DNA of 64,000 nt from Bacilli bacterium (lineage in GTDB: Bacteria > Bacillota_I > Bacilli_A > RF39 > UBA660). Location: positions 29,314 to 93,313 of the forward strand of contig JAFUTV010000012.1 in assembly GCA_017484125.1 (NCBI GenBank), given 5' to 3'. The position numbers were made by a program, and so were the translations under genes. Positions within the stretch are counted from its first letter, which is position 1. Each line of letters opens with the position of its first letter. Below are positions 54,347 through 62,472 of this stretch, piece after piece. Below the pieces are notes generated by a model. The model was not told the DNA's origin and made no database searches. It saw nothing but the letters and a program-made list of their open reading frames with translations.

Positions 54347-54964
54347 ATGGATAATAACTTAAATGTAAAAATATTAGAATCATATGTTGAAATAGATAAA
54401 ATCCATGATGATATTAATAGTAAAATATTTAATTTTATTACAAAAGCAAATGAACTTGTTGAATTGTCAGAAGATGATTATCAAATTGAGAAAACATTAT
54501 TATTAAATAAAATCTCTTTAAAGGGTTATGTATTAGAATCCGATTTGTGTAATCAATTGAGTGAAAATAATATTAATGATTATTCAATAGATGAACTAAA
54601 AAACTACATAATACAATACGAAAAATCATTTAACACTGATTACTCAAAATACTTATTATCACTGTCTTTATATGAACAAGTGGAACAAATTGAAAAATTA
54701 GTAGATTCTAAAATTGAATTAGAAATAAAAGAATTAAGTATAATTATATCTGATATAAATTCTATTTCAAATATGGATAAATTAGAGTATGAGAAATTAT
54801 ATATAAATTCTAAAAATCAATTAGACGATTACTATAAAAATGAAAAATTAGATGATAAATCATATAACATTTGTATCCAAATACTTAATGATATTTTTAA
54901 TTTTTATATTAGTGGGTATCCAACAATACCGGATGAATATTTATACAAAAACGATGACTTATAA
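54347..54964 (+). CDS. Hypothetical helical protein, last in the hydrolase operon
   Basis: 205 residues, acidic, predicted mostly coiled-coil helix (IESYVEIDKIHDDINSK-type heptads, LYEQVEQIEKLVDSKIEL). No membrane segment, no recognised family. GAAAGGAAA precedes ATG. The stop codon lies inside the terminator. Confidence 0.7.
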   Translation: MDNNLNVKILESYVEIDKIHDDINSKIFNFITKANELVELSEDDYQIEKTLLLNKISLKGYVLESDLCNQLSENNINDYSIDELKNYIIQYEKSFNTDYSKYLLSLSLYEQVEQIEKLVDSKIELEIKELSIIISDINSISNMDKLEYEKLYINSKNQLDDYYKNEKLDDKSYNICIQILNDIFNFYISGYPTIPDEYLYKNDDL

Positions 54965-54984
54965 AGATAAGCATCGTCTTTTTC
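54948..54984 (+). terminator. Terminator after the hydrolase operon
   Basis: ACGATG..CTT/AAG..CATCGT stem with a 1-nt bulge, followed by T-rich sequence, overlapping the stop. Confidence 0.7.
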
Positions 54985-55008
54985 TTTGTTTTTTTTAGTA
55001 TTATAAAA

Positions 55009-55110
55009 TTATTCAGCAGCTTCTTCCATTTCATCTTTATCACATATAAACTCAATTTTCTTTCTTAATGATTCTTCTAATGATAGTTCTTCCTTAATAA
55101 TATTTACCAT
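55009..55110 (-). CDS. Candidate 33-residue peptide behind tRNA-Gly
   Basis: ATG 55110 has AAAGGA 7 bp upstream and the frame runs to TAA 55009: starts MVNIIKEELSLEESLRKK, ends DEMEEAAE. Highly charged, helical. It lies after the tRNA-Gly terminator. The preceding hairpin-like ATCCTAAAAGAAAGGAT could occlude the ribosome site. Too short to be certain. Confidence 0.35.
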   Translation of the reverse strand: MVNIIKEELSLEESLRKKIEFICDKDEMEEAAE

Positions 55111-55144
55111 AGTTCCATCCTTTCTTTTAGGATAGTCTTTAAAC

Positions 55145-55176
55145 ACAAAAAAAACTAATCCATTTCTGAATTAGTT
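55145..55176 (-). terminator. Terminator of tRNA-Gly
   Basis: Minus strand AACTAAT/ATTAGTT stem with a 10-nt loop followed by eight T. A CTCGAA/TTCGAG hairpin lies between it and the tRNA. Confidence 0.7.
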
Positions 55177-55214
55177 ATTTATCAAAACTCGAAAAGTTCG
55201 AGCAGATTTCACTA

Positions 55215-55288
55215 TGGAGCAAGTGAGGAGAATCGAACTCCCGTCTCGACCTTGGCAAGGTCATATTCTACCATTGAACCACACCTGC
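55215..55288 (-). tRNA. tRNA-Gly (GCC)
   Basis: Full cloverleaf on the minus strand: acceptor GCAGGTG/CACTTGC, D-arm with GGTTCAATGGTAGAAT, anticodon loop CTTGCCAAG with GCC, T-arm GGGAGTTCGATTCTCC, discriminator U and encoded CCA (55215-55217). Monocistronic with its own terminator. Confidence 0.96.
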
Positions 55289-55398
55289 ATTGCACTAATA
55301 ATATACCAAAAAAGTATTTAAATAGCAAGTAAAAATTTTTAATAAAAATATTGATTTTTAATGATTAATATATTATTATTTTAATAGAGGGTGTTTGT

Positions 55399-55485
55399 AT
55401 GATGGTAGAAATTAAAAAAATACTAAATAATATTGCTACTACTAGTATTGTTTTTATAGTTCTTTCATCAGCTATTTATAGTTAA
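55399..55485 (+). CDS. Candidate 28-residue membrane peptide
   Basis: GAGGGTG lies 6 bp before ATG 55399. The frame gives MMVEIKKILNNIATTSIVFI and ends VLSSAIYS. A charged N-terminus is followed by one hydrophobic helix. A hairpin terminator follows the stop directly. The layout resembles small membrane peptides or type I toxins, but no antisense RNA is evident. Confidence 0.45.
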   Translation: MMVEIKKILNNIATTSIVFIVLSSAIYS

Positions 55486-55486
55486 T

Positions 55487-55517
55487 AAAAAGAAGAGGAT
55501 TAATATCCCCTTTTTTT
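55487..55517 (+). terminator. Terminator before uraA
   Basis: AAGAGGAT/ATCCCCTT imperfect stem with T7. It could also attenuate uraA-upp transcription. Confidence 0.6.
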
Positions 55518-55550
55518 AATTATTTAACACCTATAGGAAAGGAGTATTTT

Positions 55551-56921
55551 ATGAAAAAATTATTGTATGACATTGATGAAATGCCACCAGTAGGAAAAAG
55601 TATTATACTTGCTCTTCAACATGTATTTGCTATGTTTGGAGCAACTATCTTAGTTCCAATTTTAGTTAATGCTGCGGCTGGAGAAACAGTTATTACTATT
55701 CCTATTGCTTTAGTATCTTCGGGTATAGGAACACTTATATATATATTATGTACTAAAGCAAAATCACCTGTTTATTTAGGAAGTTCATTTGCTTTTATTG
55801 CACCTATTGCAGCAGCATATGTAAAAGGTGGAATAAGTGGTGCCATGACTGGAATTATGGCCGTAGGATTAATATATGTAGTAGTAGCATTGTTAATTAA
55901 ATTTGTAGGAAAGGATTGGTTAGAAAAATTACTACCACCAATTGTTATTGGACCTATGATTATGGTAATTGGACTAGGTCTTGCATCATCTGCAATTAGC
56001 AATATTGGAATATCTACATCAAGCGTATTTGATTGGAAAAATGTTATCGTAGCATTAGTTTCATTTCTTGTTACTGCATTTGTTATGACAAAAGCTAAAG
56101 GATTTTTGAAAGTTATACCTTTCTTAGTTGGAATTATATCAGGATATGTAGTAGCAGCATGTCTTGGAATGGTTGATTTCACATTAGTTAAAGAAGCGGG
56201 TTGGTTTAGTATGCCAGCATTTATAATTCCATTTAAGGATTATTCATTAAACTTTGCAGCAATTATAACTATTGCTCCAGTCGCTTTGGTAACAATATGT
56301 GAGCACATTGGAGATCATACTTCATTAAGTCATATTATTGGAAAAGATTTAATAAAAGATCCAGGACTTGATAGAACATTAATGGGTGATGGTATTGCAA
56401 CATTTGTTGCTGGTTTAATAGGTGGACCTGCTAATACTACTTATGGCGAAAATACTGCTGTAGTTGGTATTACAAAGGTTGCATCTGTTAAAGTTATAGG
56501 TTTGGCAGCCTTATTTGCAATTGTTTTGGGATTTTTAGGCAAATTTACTGCTCTTGTACAATTAATACCTGCACCGGTTTTAGGTGGTGTATCTATTTTA
56601 TTATATGGATTTATTGCTGTTAATGGTTTAAAAGTATTAATAAAGAATCAAATTGATTTTGATATTAATAAAAATGTGGTTGTTGCTGCAACAATGCTTG
56701 TTATAGGATTAGGTGGAGCTACTATATCAATTACTTCAGGAGATTTAGATATAGCTTTCTCTGGAATGAGTTTAGCAGCTATTCTTGGTATTATTTTAAA
56801 TCTAATAATTCCTGATGAAAAGAAAACTATAACAGAAAAAATTCATGATAAAGTTGAAGATGTTAAAGAACACATTGAAGCAAACATTTATAAATCAAAA
56901 AGTAAAAAATCAAACAGATAA
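55551..56921 (+). CDS. uraA: Uracil permease (NCS2 family)
   Basis: 456 residues with 12-14 membrane segments. The N-terminal LALQHVFAMFGATILVP and the internal ICEHIGDHTSLSHIIGKDL and GGPANTTYGENTAVVGITKV (in parts) are NCS2 hallmarks with the substrate-binding Glu. Pairing with upp 18 bp downstream points to uracil over xanthine. A charged C-terminal tail faces the cytoplasm. AGGAAAGGAG is the ribosome site. Confidence 0.92.
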   Translation: MKKLLYDIDEMPPVGKSIILALQHVFAMFGATILVPILVNAAAGETVITIPIALVSSGIGTLIYILCTKAKSPVYLGSSFAFIAPIAAAYVKGGISGAMTGIMAVGLIYVVVALLIKFVGKDWLEKLLPPIVIGPMIMVIGLGLASSAISNIGISTSSVFDWKNVIVALVSFLVTAFVMTKAKGFLKVIPFLVGIISGYVVAACLGMVDFTLVKEAGWFSMPAFIIPFKDYSLNFAAIITIAPVALVTICEHIGDHTSLSHIIGKDLIKDPGLDRTLMGDGIATFVAGLIGGPANTTYGENTAVVGITKVASVKVIGLAALFAIVLGFLGKFTALVQLIPAPVLGGVSILLYGFIAVNGLKVLIKNQIDFDINKNVVVAATMLVIGLGGATISITSGDLDIAFSGMSLAAILGIILNLIIPDEKKTITEKIHDKVEDVKEHIEANIYKSKSKKSNR

Positions 56922-56939
56922 ATAATCAAGGAGTATTAT

Positions 56940-57569
56940 ATGAAAAATATAGTAGAATTAAATCATCCCTTAATAACACATAAATTAGCTATATTAAGAG
57001 ATAAAAATACAGGAACAAAAGAATTTAGGGAGTTAGCTAATGAAATTGGAACATTTTTATGCTATGAAGCAATGAAAGATGCTTCTTTAGAAGAAACAAT
57101 TATTGAAACTCCAATTGCTAAAATTAATACAGGAATATTAAATGAAGATAAATATGCATTTGTACCAATATTAAGAGCAGGTATGGGATTTGTTGATGGA
57201 GTTATTAATGTTATACCAAATGCTAAAATTGGACATATTGGAATGTATAGAGATGAAAATACATTTAAACCTGTTAATTATTTCTTTAAAGTTCCTAAAG
57301 ACATAGAGAAAAGAGAAGTAATTATATTAGATCCAATGCTTGCAACTGGTGGTTCAGCATTAGATGCTATAGAATTATTAAAAGAAAAAGGTGTAAAAAA
57401 GATTAAATTTCTTTGCATGATTGCTGCACCTGAAGGCTTAGAAGCCGTTACTAAGGTCTATCCAGATGTTAAAATATATTGTGCTCATATAGATGATCAT
57501 TTAAATGAAAATAAATATATTGTACCAGGACTTGGTGATGCTGGAGATAGAATATTTGGAACAAAATAA
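56940..57569 (+). CDS. upp: Uracil phosphoribosyltransferase
   Basis: Salvage of uracil to UMP with PRPP. 209 residues, the usual size. [16 protein letters not shown], the PRPP site [12 protein letters not shown], and the uracil-binding [16 protein letters not shown] are all present. Cotranscribed with uraA, and ends in its own terminator. Confidence 0.97.
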   Translation: MKNIVELNHPLITHKLAILRDKNTGTKEFRELANEIGTFLCYEAMKDASLEETIIETPIAKINTGILNEDKYAFVPILRAGMGFVDGVINVIPNAKIGHIGMYRDENTFKPVNYFFKVPKDIEKREVIILDPMLATGGSALDAIELLKEKGVKKIKFLCMIAAPEGLEAVTKVYPDVKIYCAHIDDHLNENKYIVPGLGDAGDRIFGTK

Positions 57570-57593
57570 AAGTTAACAAATGTTAACTTTTTT
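57568..57593. terminator. Terminator after upp
   Basis: AAAAGTTAAC/GTTAACTTTT palindrome with T-run. It also reaches the stop of the convergent DUF1848 gene. Confidence 0.85.
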
Positions 57594-58476
57594 AAATTCT
57601 TTCTTTTATCATATCATCATCTTTTATATTACCTATAAGAAGTGGTGAATTAACATCATGATTTGACATATTCTCTTTTATTTTAGTTTCATCAAAATTA
57701 GCATAACAATATTTACATAGGTGATTGCAGGAATTATATGTTCCAATATCAACCATTTCAACGCAGTGACATGGCACATTCTTTCTTGATTTTTGTTCTT
57801 TAAATTTTTTCCCTGTTAATGTATATGCTAGTTGTTTAGATAAACACTCACCATAATCAAATCCATATTCCTCTAAAGTTCTTTTTTCAGCACATGTTTG
57901 AACACTTATATTATGTTTTTTAGCACTTTTACTAAAATATTTTCCGATAGCTTCATAATCATTTTCTTCTAACTCTTTGTATTTTAAAATATTTATATTT
58001 TTTCTGACATTTTTATAATCATCGATAAATGACACCATGATTTTTTCAATATATCCATCTAATATTTCACATAATCTATCAAAAGCTTTTATGTGATAAT
58101 CTAAAGTATATTTATTGCTAATAAATATAGGATCATATCTTACAACGATATTTTCTTTTCCTATAATTTCAGATATTTGTTTTATCCCATCAATTATTTT
58201 ATTTTTATTAATAACATTTACCTCAATATCATTTTTATATGGAGTTAAAGTTACATGAAATAATATTGGCTTTTTAATATCTTTTAGATGATTAATAATT
58301 GGTAAAGGATTTTTAGTACAAAACATAATTATATCTACGTTTTTAAAATCTATTTTACTAACTAATTTAGGATTAAAAGGGTTTCTAACATATACATATC
58401 CATCTTTATATCTATTCATAAACCATGGTGTATAATAAGCAACTATATCACATCTTCCACTTACCATAAGTACCAT
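57592..58476 (-). CDS. DUF1848 family protein
   Basis: 294 residues. The start SGRCDIVAYYTPWFMNRY matches the SxRTDIPAFYxxWF pattern of DUF1848. FCTKNPLPII and HVTLTPY follow. Near the C-terminus CNHLCKYCYAN gives a CxxxCxxC set like that of radical SAM proteins but at the wrong end, as is normal for the family. Further Cys are in CHCVEM. Probably an iron-sulfur protein, function unknown. AAGTGGTG precedes ATG. Confidence 0.85.
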   Translation of the reverse strand: MVLMVSGRCDIVAYYTPWFMNRYKDGYVYVRNPFNPKLVSKIDFKNVDIIMFCTKNPLPIINHLKDIKKPILFHVTLTPYKNDIEVNVINKNKIIDGIKQISEIIGKENIVVRYDPIFISNKYTLDYHIKAFDRLCEILDGYIEKIMVSFIDDYKNVRKNINILKYKELEENDYEAIGKYFSKSAKKHNISVQTCAEKRTLEEYGFDYGECLSKQLAYTLTGKKFKEQKSRKNVPCHCVEMVDIGTYNSCNHLCKYCYANFDETKIKENMSNHDVNSPLLIGNIKDDDMIKERI

Positions 58477-58524
58477 ATTATTTCACCACTTCTTTCTTTT
58501 ATAATTTAGATTAATTATACAAAA

Positions 58525-58546
58525 AAGATAGACTATAGTCTATCTT
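58525..58546 (-). terminator. Terminator of the CPWC lipoprotein gene
   Basis: Palindrome AAGATAGACT/AGTCTATCTT, followed on the minus strand by six T. Confidence 0.8.
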
Positions 58547-59213
58547 AATTATTAAAGAAATCATTAAATATTTTTTCTTCATCATCAAGTAATTCTTTAG
58601 TTAATTCTTCTCTAGAATCTTTTTGATTTTCTGAAGTACCTTCAACTAATTTAACTGCTACACCATCTTTTACATATATGTAATTAGGTGCATAAATTCT
58701 TTTTTCTCCAGTACTAACTTTATCACCATTTTCATCAGTTAAATTATATTCTGATAATACACTATCAAATTTTTCTAATAATTTTTTATAGCTTTCAGTT
58801 CCATCAATAGTTTTAGTTATTTCACCATCTTTTAATTCATATTTATCTCTTAATATTTCTTTTCCATCATCATCCCAAATAGCTATATAATAGATTTTAT
58901 CTATCTTATTTTTCTTTGCAACTTCAATAGCTTTTTCAATAGCACTTCTACACCATGGACATAAATCATCACCAAAGTATACATAGAATGTTTCTTTATT
59001 ATTTATTTTTTCTACTATTTCTTCTGCAGTAGCATAAATAAATGGATTCTCTTCATCAATTTTAACACTTCTATGAGCCTTTCCTGATTTATTAGTTTGA
59101 CCATTTAATTTTTCATAGTCTTCCTTAAATTGCTTTGCATCCTTTGTTGCACATGCACTAATTCCAAATATTGAAATAACTAATAATAATGACAAAATAA
59201 TTTTCTTTTTCAT
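58545..59213 (-). CDS. Thioredoxin-fold lipoprotein with CPWC site
   Basis: 222 residues. Lipobox FGISAC puts the lipidated Cys at residue 21, so it is anchored on the outer face. The thioredoxin-like domain has FYVYFGDDLCPWCRSAI (redox pair CPWC) and a later AP in YAPNYIYVKDG that fits the cis-Pro loop. A 45-residue insert (DKYELKDGEITKTIDGTESY) lies between. Possible bacteriocin-transport or disulfide reductase type. AGGAGG precedes ATG. The 213-bp gap upstream to 59427 holds only AT-rich promoter-like sequence. Confidence 0.87.
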   Translation of the reverse strand: MKKKIILSLLLVISIFGISACATKDAKQFKEDYEKLNGQTNKSGKAHRSVKIDEENPFIYATAEEIVEKINNKETFYVYFGDDLCPWCRSAIEKAIEVAKKNKIDKIYYIAIWDDDGKEILRDKYELKDGEITKTIDGTESYKKLLEKFDSVLSEYNLTDENGDKVSTGEKRIYAPNYIYVKDGVAVKLVEGTSENQKDSREELTKELLDDEEKIFNDFFNN

Positions 59214-59426
59214 TATACTTCCTCCTTTATAAATTAATTATATATATTAAAAAATGAAGTTGCAATATTTTTTATCTAAAGAATTGGTTGAGTTATATAA
59301 TAAACAATATAGTAATAATTATTGCTCTTTATTTTTAATTAATTTATAATATAAATCAGGCAAGAAATAAATATAAAATATAAATATATATGTATATAAT
59401 TTATATTTATATAAAAGGAGTACATT

Positions 59427-60119
59427 TTGAAAAGAGATATATATAAAATAGACAATAGTATTGAAAGATTATTAAATGATAAATCAACATTATTTTTAGA
59501 TCAAAAAGAATTAAAAATTATTATATCAAAATTACATAAAAAATATTATAATGCGTATTATCCATATAAAACTTCAGAAAAAGTAATTCTTTATACTAAA
59601 AAAATACCTAAAGTAACATTGTTTAAAATTATTTCTAATAATACTTTAAGACATCAAGATATATTAGGTAGTATAATGGGTCTTAATATTTCCTCTTCAT
59701 ATTTAGGTGATATTATAATAGATAATGATAATTATTATTTTTATATATTAAGCGAATTATCTAATTATATAAAAGAAAATTTATTATATATAGGAAATAA
59801 TAAGATTACTTTAGAAGAACTTAATATTAATTATTTAGATTATTATGAAAGAAAATATAAAGAAATTGAATTAATTGTATCAAGTAATAGAATTGATACT
59901 GTAATATCAAGATTAATTAATAAACAAAGAGATAGTGTAATTGAATTAATCAAAAATAAGGATGTAATACTAAATTATGATGTACTTACTAAAAATTCAT
60001 ATTATTTAAAAGAAAATGATATTTTTAGTATTAGAAAATATGGTAAGTATAAATTTATTAATGTATTAAAATCTACTAAAAAAGACAAATTAATAATAAA
60101 ATGTTTAAAGTATATATAA
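59427..60119 (+). CDS. ylmH: YlmH-like S4-domain RNA-binding protein
   Basis: 230 residues from TTG 59427, supported by AAAGGAG 7 bp upstream and absence of a closer ATG. The N-terminal region (LDQKELKIIISKL, TLRHQDILGSIMGLNI, GDIIIDND) and C-terminal S4 domain (SSNRIDTVISRLINKQRDSV, VLNYDVLTKNSYYLKENDIFSI in parts) match YlmH, which in B. subtilis acts in ribosome-associated quality control as RqcP2. The usual division-gene neighbours (sepF, ylmG, divIVA) are missing. About 25 residues shorter than typical. Confidence 0.85.
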   Translation: MKRDIYKIDNSIERLLNDKSTLFLDQKELKIIISKLHKKYYNAYYPYKTSEKVILYTKKIPKVTLFKIISNNTLRHQDILGSIMGLNISSSYLGDIIIDNDNYYFYILSELSNYIKENLLYIGNNKITLEELNINYLDYYERKYKEIELIVSSNRIDTVISRLINKQRDSVIELIKNKDVILNYDVLTKNSYYLKENDIFSIRKYGKYKFINVLKSTKKDKLIIKCLKYI

Positions 60120-60199
60120 TAAGTTCGACTTATATATAGGCTTTTATTATTTACTTAAAGTATTATTAAATCATACTATAAACAAAGGTGTGATTTATT

Positions 60200-60919
60200 A
60201 TGATTTATCCAGTGAATTATATAAGTATATCTCAAGGTTTTCATCAAGGAAAATCTATAGATTTTGGATGGTGGAAAGAAAAATATAAAGGTCAAGATAT
60301 ATTAGCTTGTGATGATGGAATTATATATAAAATAGAAAAACAAGATAGTGGGGGTAATGTAATATATATTAAACATAATAGTGGTATTATTAGTTGTTAT
60401 GCACATTTAAATAAAATATTTGTTAAAACAAAAGATAAAGTAAAACTGGGTCAAAAAATTGCTACAATGGGAAGTACTGGTAAAGTAACCGGAGAACATT
60501 TACATTTTGGATTATATTCTAAAAATAGAAATATTTATAAGAATGCAGATATAGATATATTTGATGTATGTTATGTTTATCCAAATCAAATAGTTAGAAA
60601 AACTGGTTTAACTTCAAAGTATATTAAATATATTAAATATTATTATTCTAAAGGTAACTATAAATTACTATATTCTAAAGCTATTAGAAGAAAACCAACA
60701 TTAGGAAATAATATTGTTAAAGTAGGTAATTGTACTAAAGCAACAAAGAAAGTATTAACTAGTTCTAATAATAATAGTAAAGCAAAAATTAAAGCTGGAA
60801 CTATTGTTTATATAAGTAAAATATATTATGAAAACAATAGAGTATGGGGCGCTTATGGTAATTGTTTTATAGTTTTGCAAAATATTGATAAAACACCTCA
60901 GGCAGTAAAAGTAAAATAA
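60200..60919 (+). CDS. M23-family peptidase with C-terminal SH3-like domain, no signal peptide
   Basis: 239 residues. Zn ligands are His and Asp in QGFHQGKSIDFGWW and the HLHFGL motif of LytM-type endopeptidases. The C-terminal 80 residues (NIVKVGNCTKATKKV, YENNRVWGAYGNCFIVLQ) look like an SH3-type wall-binding domain. It starts directly with MIYPVNYISISQGFHQGKS, so no export signal is present. This fits a phage-type endolysin or a holin-dependent enzyme. AAAGGTG precedes ATG. No phage genes are adjacent. Confidence 0.85.
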   Translation: MIYPVNYISISQGFHQGKSIDFGWWKEKYKGQDILACDDGIIYKIEKQDSGGNVIYIKHNSGIISCYAHLNKIFVKTKDKVKLGQKIATMGSTGKVTGEHLHFGLYSKNRNIYKNADIDIFDVCYVYPNQIVRKTGLTSKYIKYIKYYYSKGNYKLLYSKAIRRKPTLGNNIVKVGNCTKATKKVLTSSNNNSKAKIKAGTIVYISKIYYENNRVWGAYGNCFIVLQNIDKTPQAVKVK

Positions 60920-60997
60920 ACGTTTATTAATTATAAAATATATTATATAATAAAAACAATATAAAAAAATAGATAGTTATTTTAAGGAGTAATGATT

Positions 60998-61834
60998 ATG
61001 AAAAGTATAGGAAAGTTTTTTAATATAGTATTAATATCTATAGCATTATTTATATTTAGTATTTCAACTATAGTACTTTCTATAGTATTTAATAAAGATT
61101 CTATTAGAACTATTATTAGTGATAGTAATCTCTATACTTATGTGAATAATGAAGTAAAAAAAGAAGTAAAAAAATCTATGCATGATAATAATATTTACAA
61201 TAAAGAGATTGAAAATAAAATAGATGAATTAATAGATAAAACAATTACAGAAAGTGTATTAGATAAAGAATTTGATAATATACTAAAAATAGTATTTTCT
61301 AATCCAGATAAAATTGAAATAGATATGCAACCACTTATTGTAGAATATTATAATAATATTAATAATTATTTAAAAGAAAATAATATTGAATTACCCCAAG
61401 AAATTAAAGATAATGTTGATAAGATATTATCTAATAAAGAATTATCTAAAATAGATATAAATGATACTACAATTGATGAAATAAGAACGATTAATAAAGT
61501 AAAAACAGTAATTGAATATATTCAGTTAATATCAGGTATTACTTTTGTTGTTCTTATTATATTAACATTAATAATTGCTAAGCAAAAATTAAGAGGAGTA
61601 TATATTCCATTATTAATTAATTCAATAGTAATATTCTTAATAACATTATTAATGTCATATTTATTAGAAAAATCTTCAATTAATATTGATGAAATATATG
61701 CTCAGTACTTATTTGATAATTTAAAAAATATCTTTATAAATGCATTTTATACTTTTGCACTAGTTTATGCATTAGTTGCAATAATATTAATTATAATAAA
61801 AAAAATATTAAACAATAAATGCAAATTAGTATAA
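60998..61834 (+). CDS. Hypothetical membrane protein
   Basis: 278 residues from ATG 60998 (AAGGAG 8 bp upstream, better than ATG 60992). One membrane helix at 8-30, an extracytoplasmic acidic helical domain of about 140 residues, then three membrane helices (about 175-195, 203-222, 248-272) and a basic end. No family assigned. Followed at 24 bp by the GNAT gene. Confidence 0.75.
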   Translation: MKSIGKFFNIVLISIALFIFSISTIVLSIVFNKDSIRTIISDSNLYTYVNNEVKKEVKKSMHDNNIYNKEIENKIDELIDKTITESVLDKEFDNILKIVFSNPDKIEIDMQPLIVEYYNNINNYLKENNIELPQEIKDNVDKILSNKELSKIDINDTTIDEIRTINKVKTVIEYIQLISGITFVVLIILTLIIAKQKLRGVYIPLLINSIVIFLITLLMSYLLEKSSINIDEIYAQYLFDNLKNIFINAFYTFALVYALVAIILIIIKKILNNKCKLV

Positions 61835-61858
61835 ATTTATTTGATAAAAGGTGATATT

Positions 61859-62368
61859 ATGTTTGAAATTTATTCAAAAGACAATATAATTGATGATGAA
61901 AAAGCTAAAATAATCAATAATATTTTAATAGATAATATTTGTAAAAGGGAAGAAAATAAATTAAGACCAAGATCAGATTTTATAGATGATAAAAAATATA
62001 ATATTTGGTTAAATATGCTAAGAACTAAAAAAGATTATCATACATTATTGTTTTATTATAATAATGAAGTTGTAGCTTTTATATCATATATGTATATTAA
62101 TGATAGTATATGCCTATCTGAAGTTCAAATAAAGGAAGAATATCAAGGAAAGCATAATATATTAAGATATATGTTAAATCATATATTAGATATTACTGAT
62201 AAAACAAAATATAATAGTATATCTGCAACAATTTCAAATAATAAAAAATCTATGCAAATATTTACACATATAGGCATGAAAAACACAGTAAAAAATTGGT
62301 ATGTTATATCTACTAATGATTTAATCAAATGGATTAATAAGTATGGTGAAGTTAAGATTACTAATTAA
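61859..62368 (+). CDS. GNAT-family N-acetyltransferase
   Basis: 169 residues from ATG 61859 (AAAAGGTG upstream). The core has LLFYYNNEVVAFISYMYI (strands 2-4), EVQIKEEYQGKHNILRYML (acetyl-CoA P-loop, Q/RxxGxxxxL type, degenerate) and NKKSMQIFTHIGMK. Substrate unknown. Probably cotranscribed with the membrane protein before it. Confidence 0.8.
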   Translation: MFEIYSKDNIIDDEKAKIINNILIDNICKREENKLRPRSDFIDDKKYNIWLNMLRTKKDYHTLLFYYNNEVVAFISYMYINDSICLSEVQIKEEYQGKHNILRYMLNHILDITDKTKYNSISATISNNKKSMQIFTHIGMKNTVKNWYVISTNDLIKWINKYGEVKITN

Positions 62369-62387
62369 TATTATTATTGCATGTAAA

Positions 62388-62410
62388 AACTCGAACAAAA
62401 AGTTCGAGTT
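62388..62410. terminator. Hairpin AACTCGAAC/GTTCGAGTT
   Basis: Perfect 9-bp stem with A5 loop, weak U-run. Probably a terminator for the GNAT operon. 62411-62472 shows nothing else. Confidence 0.6.
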
Positions 62411-62472
62411 ATTTATATAATAGGGCATATTCATGGGTCATATAAATTAAGAATTTTAGAAAATTAAAAAAT

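Noticed and set aside
55772..56182. Minus-strand 136-residue frame inside uraA
   Set aside because: Shadow of a transmembrane coding region; low-complexity and no start signals.
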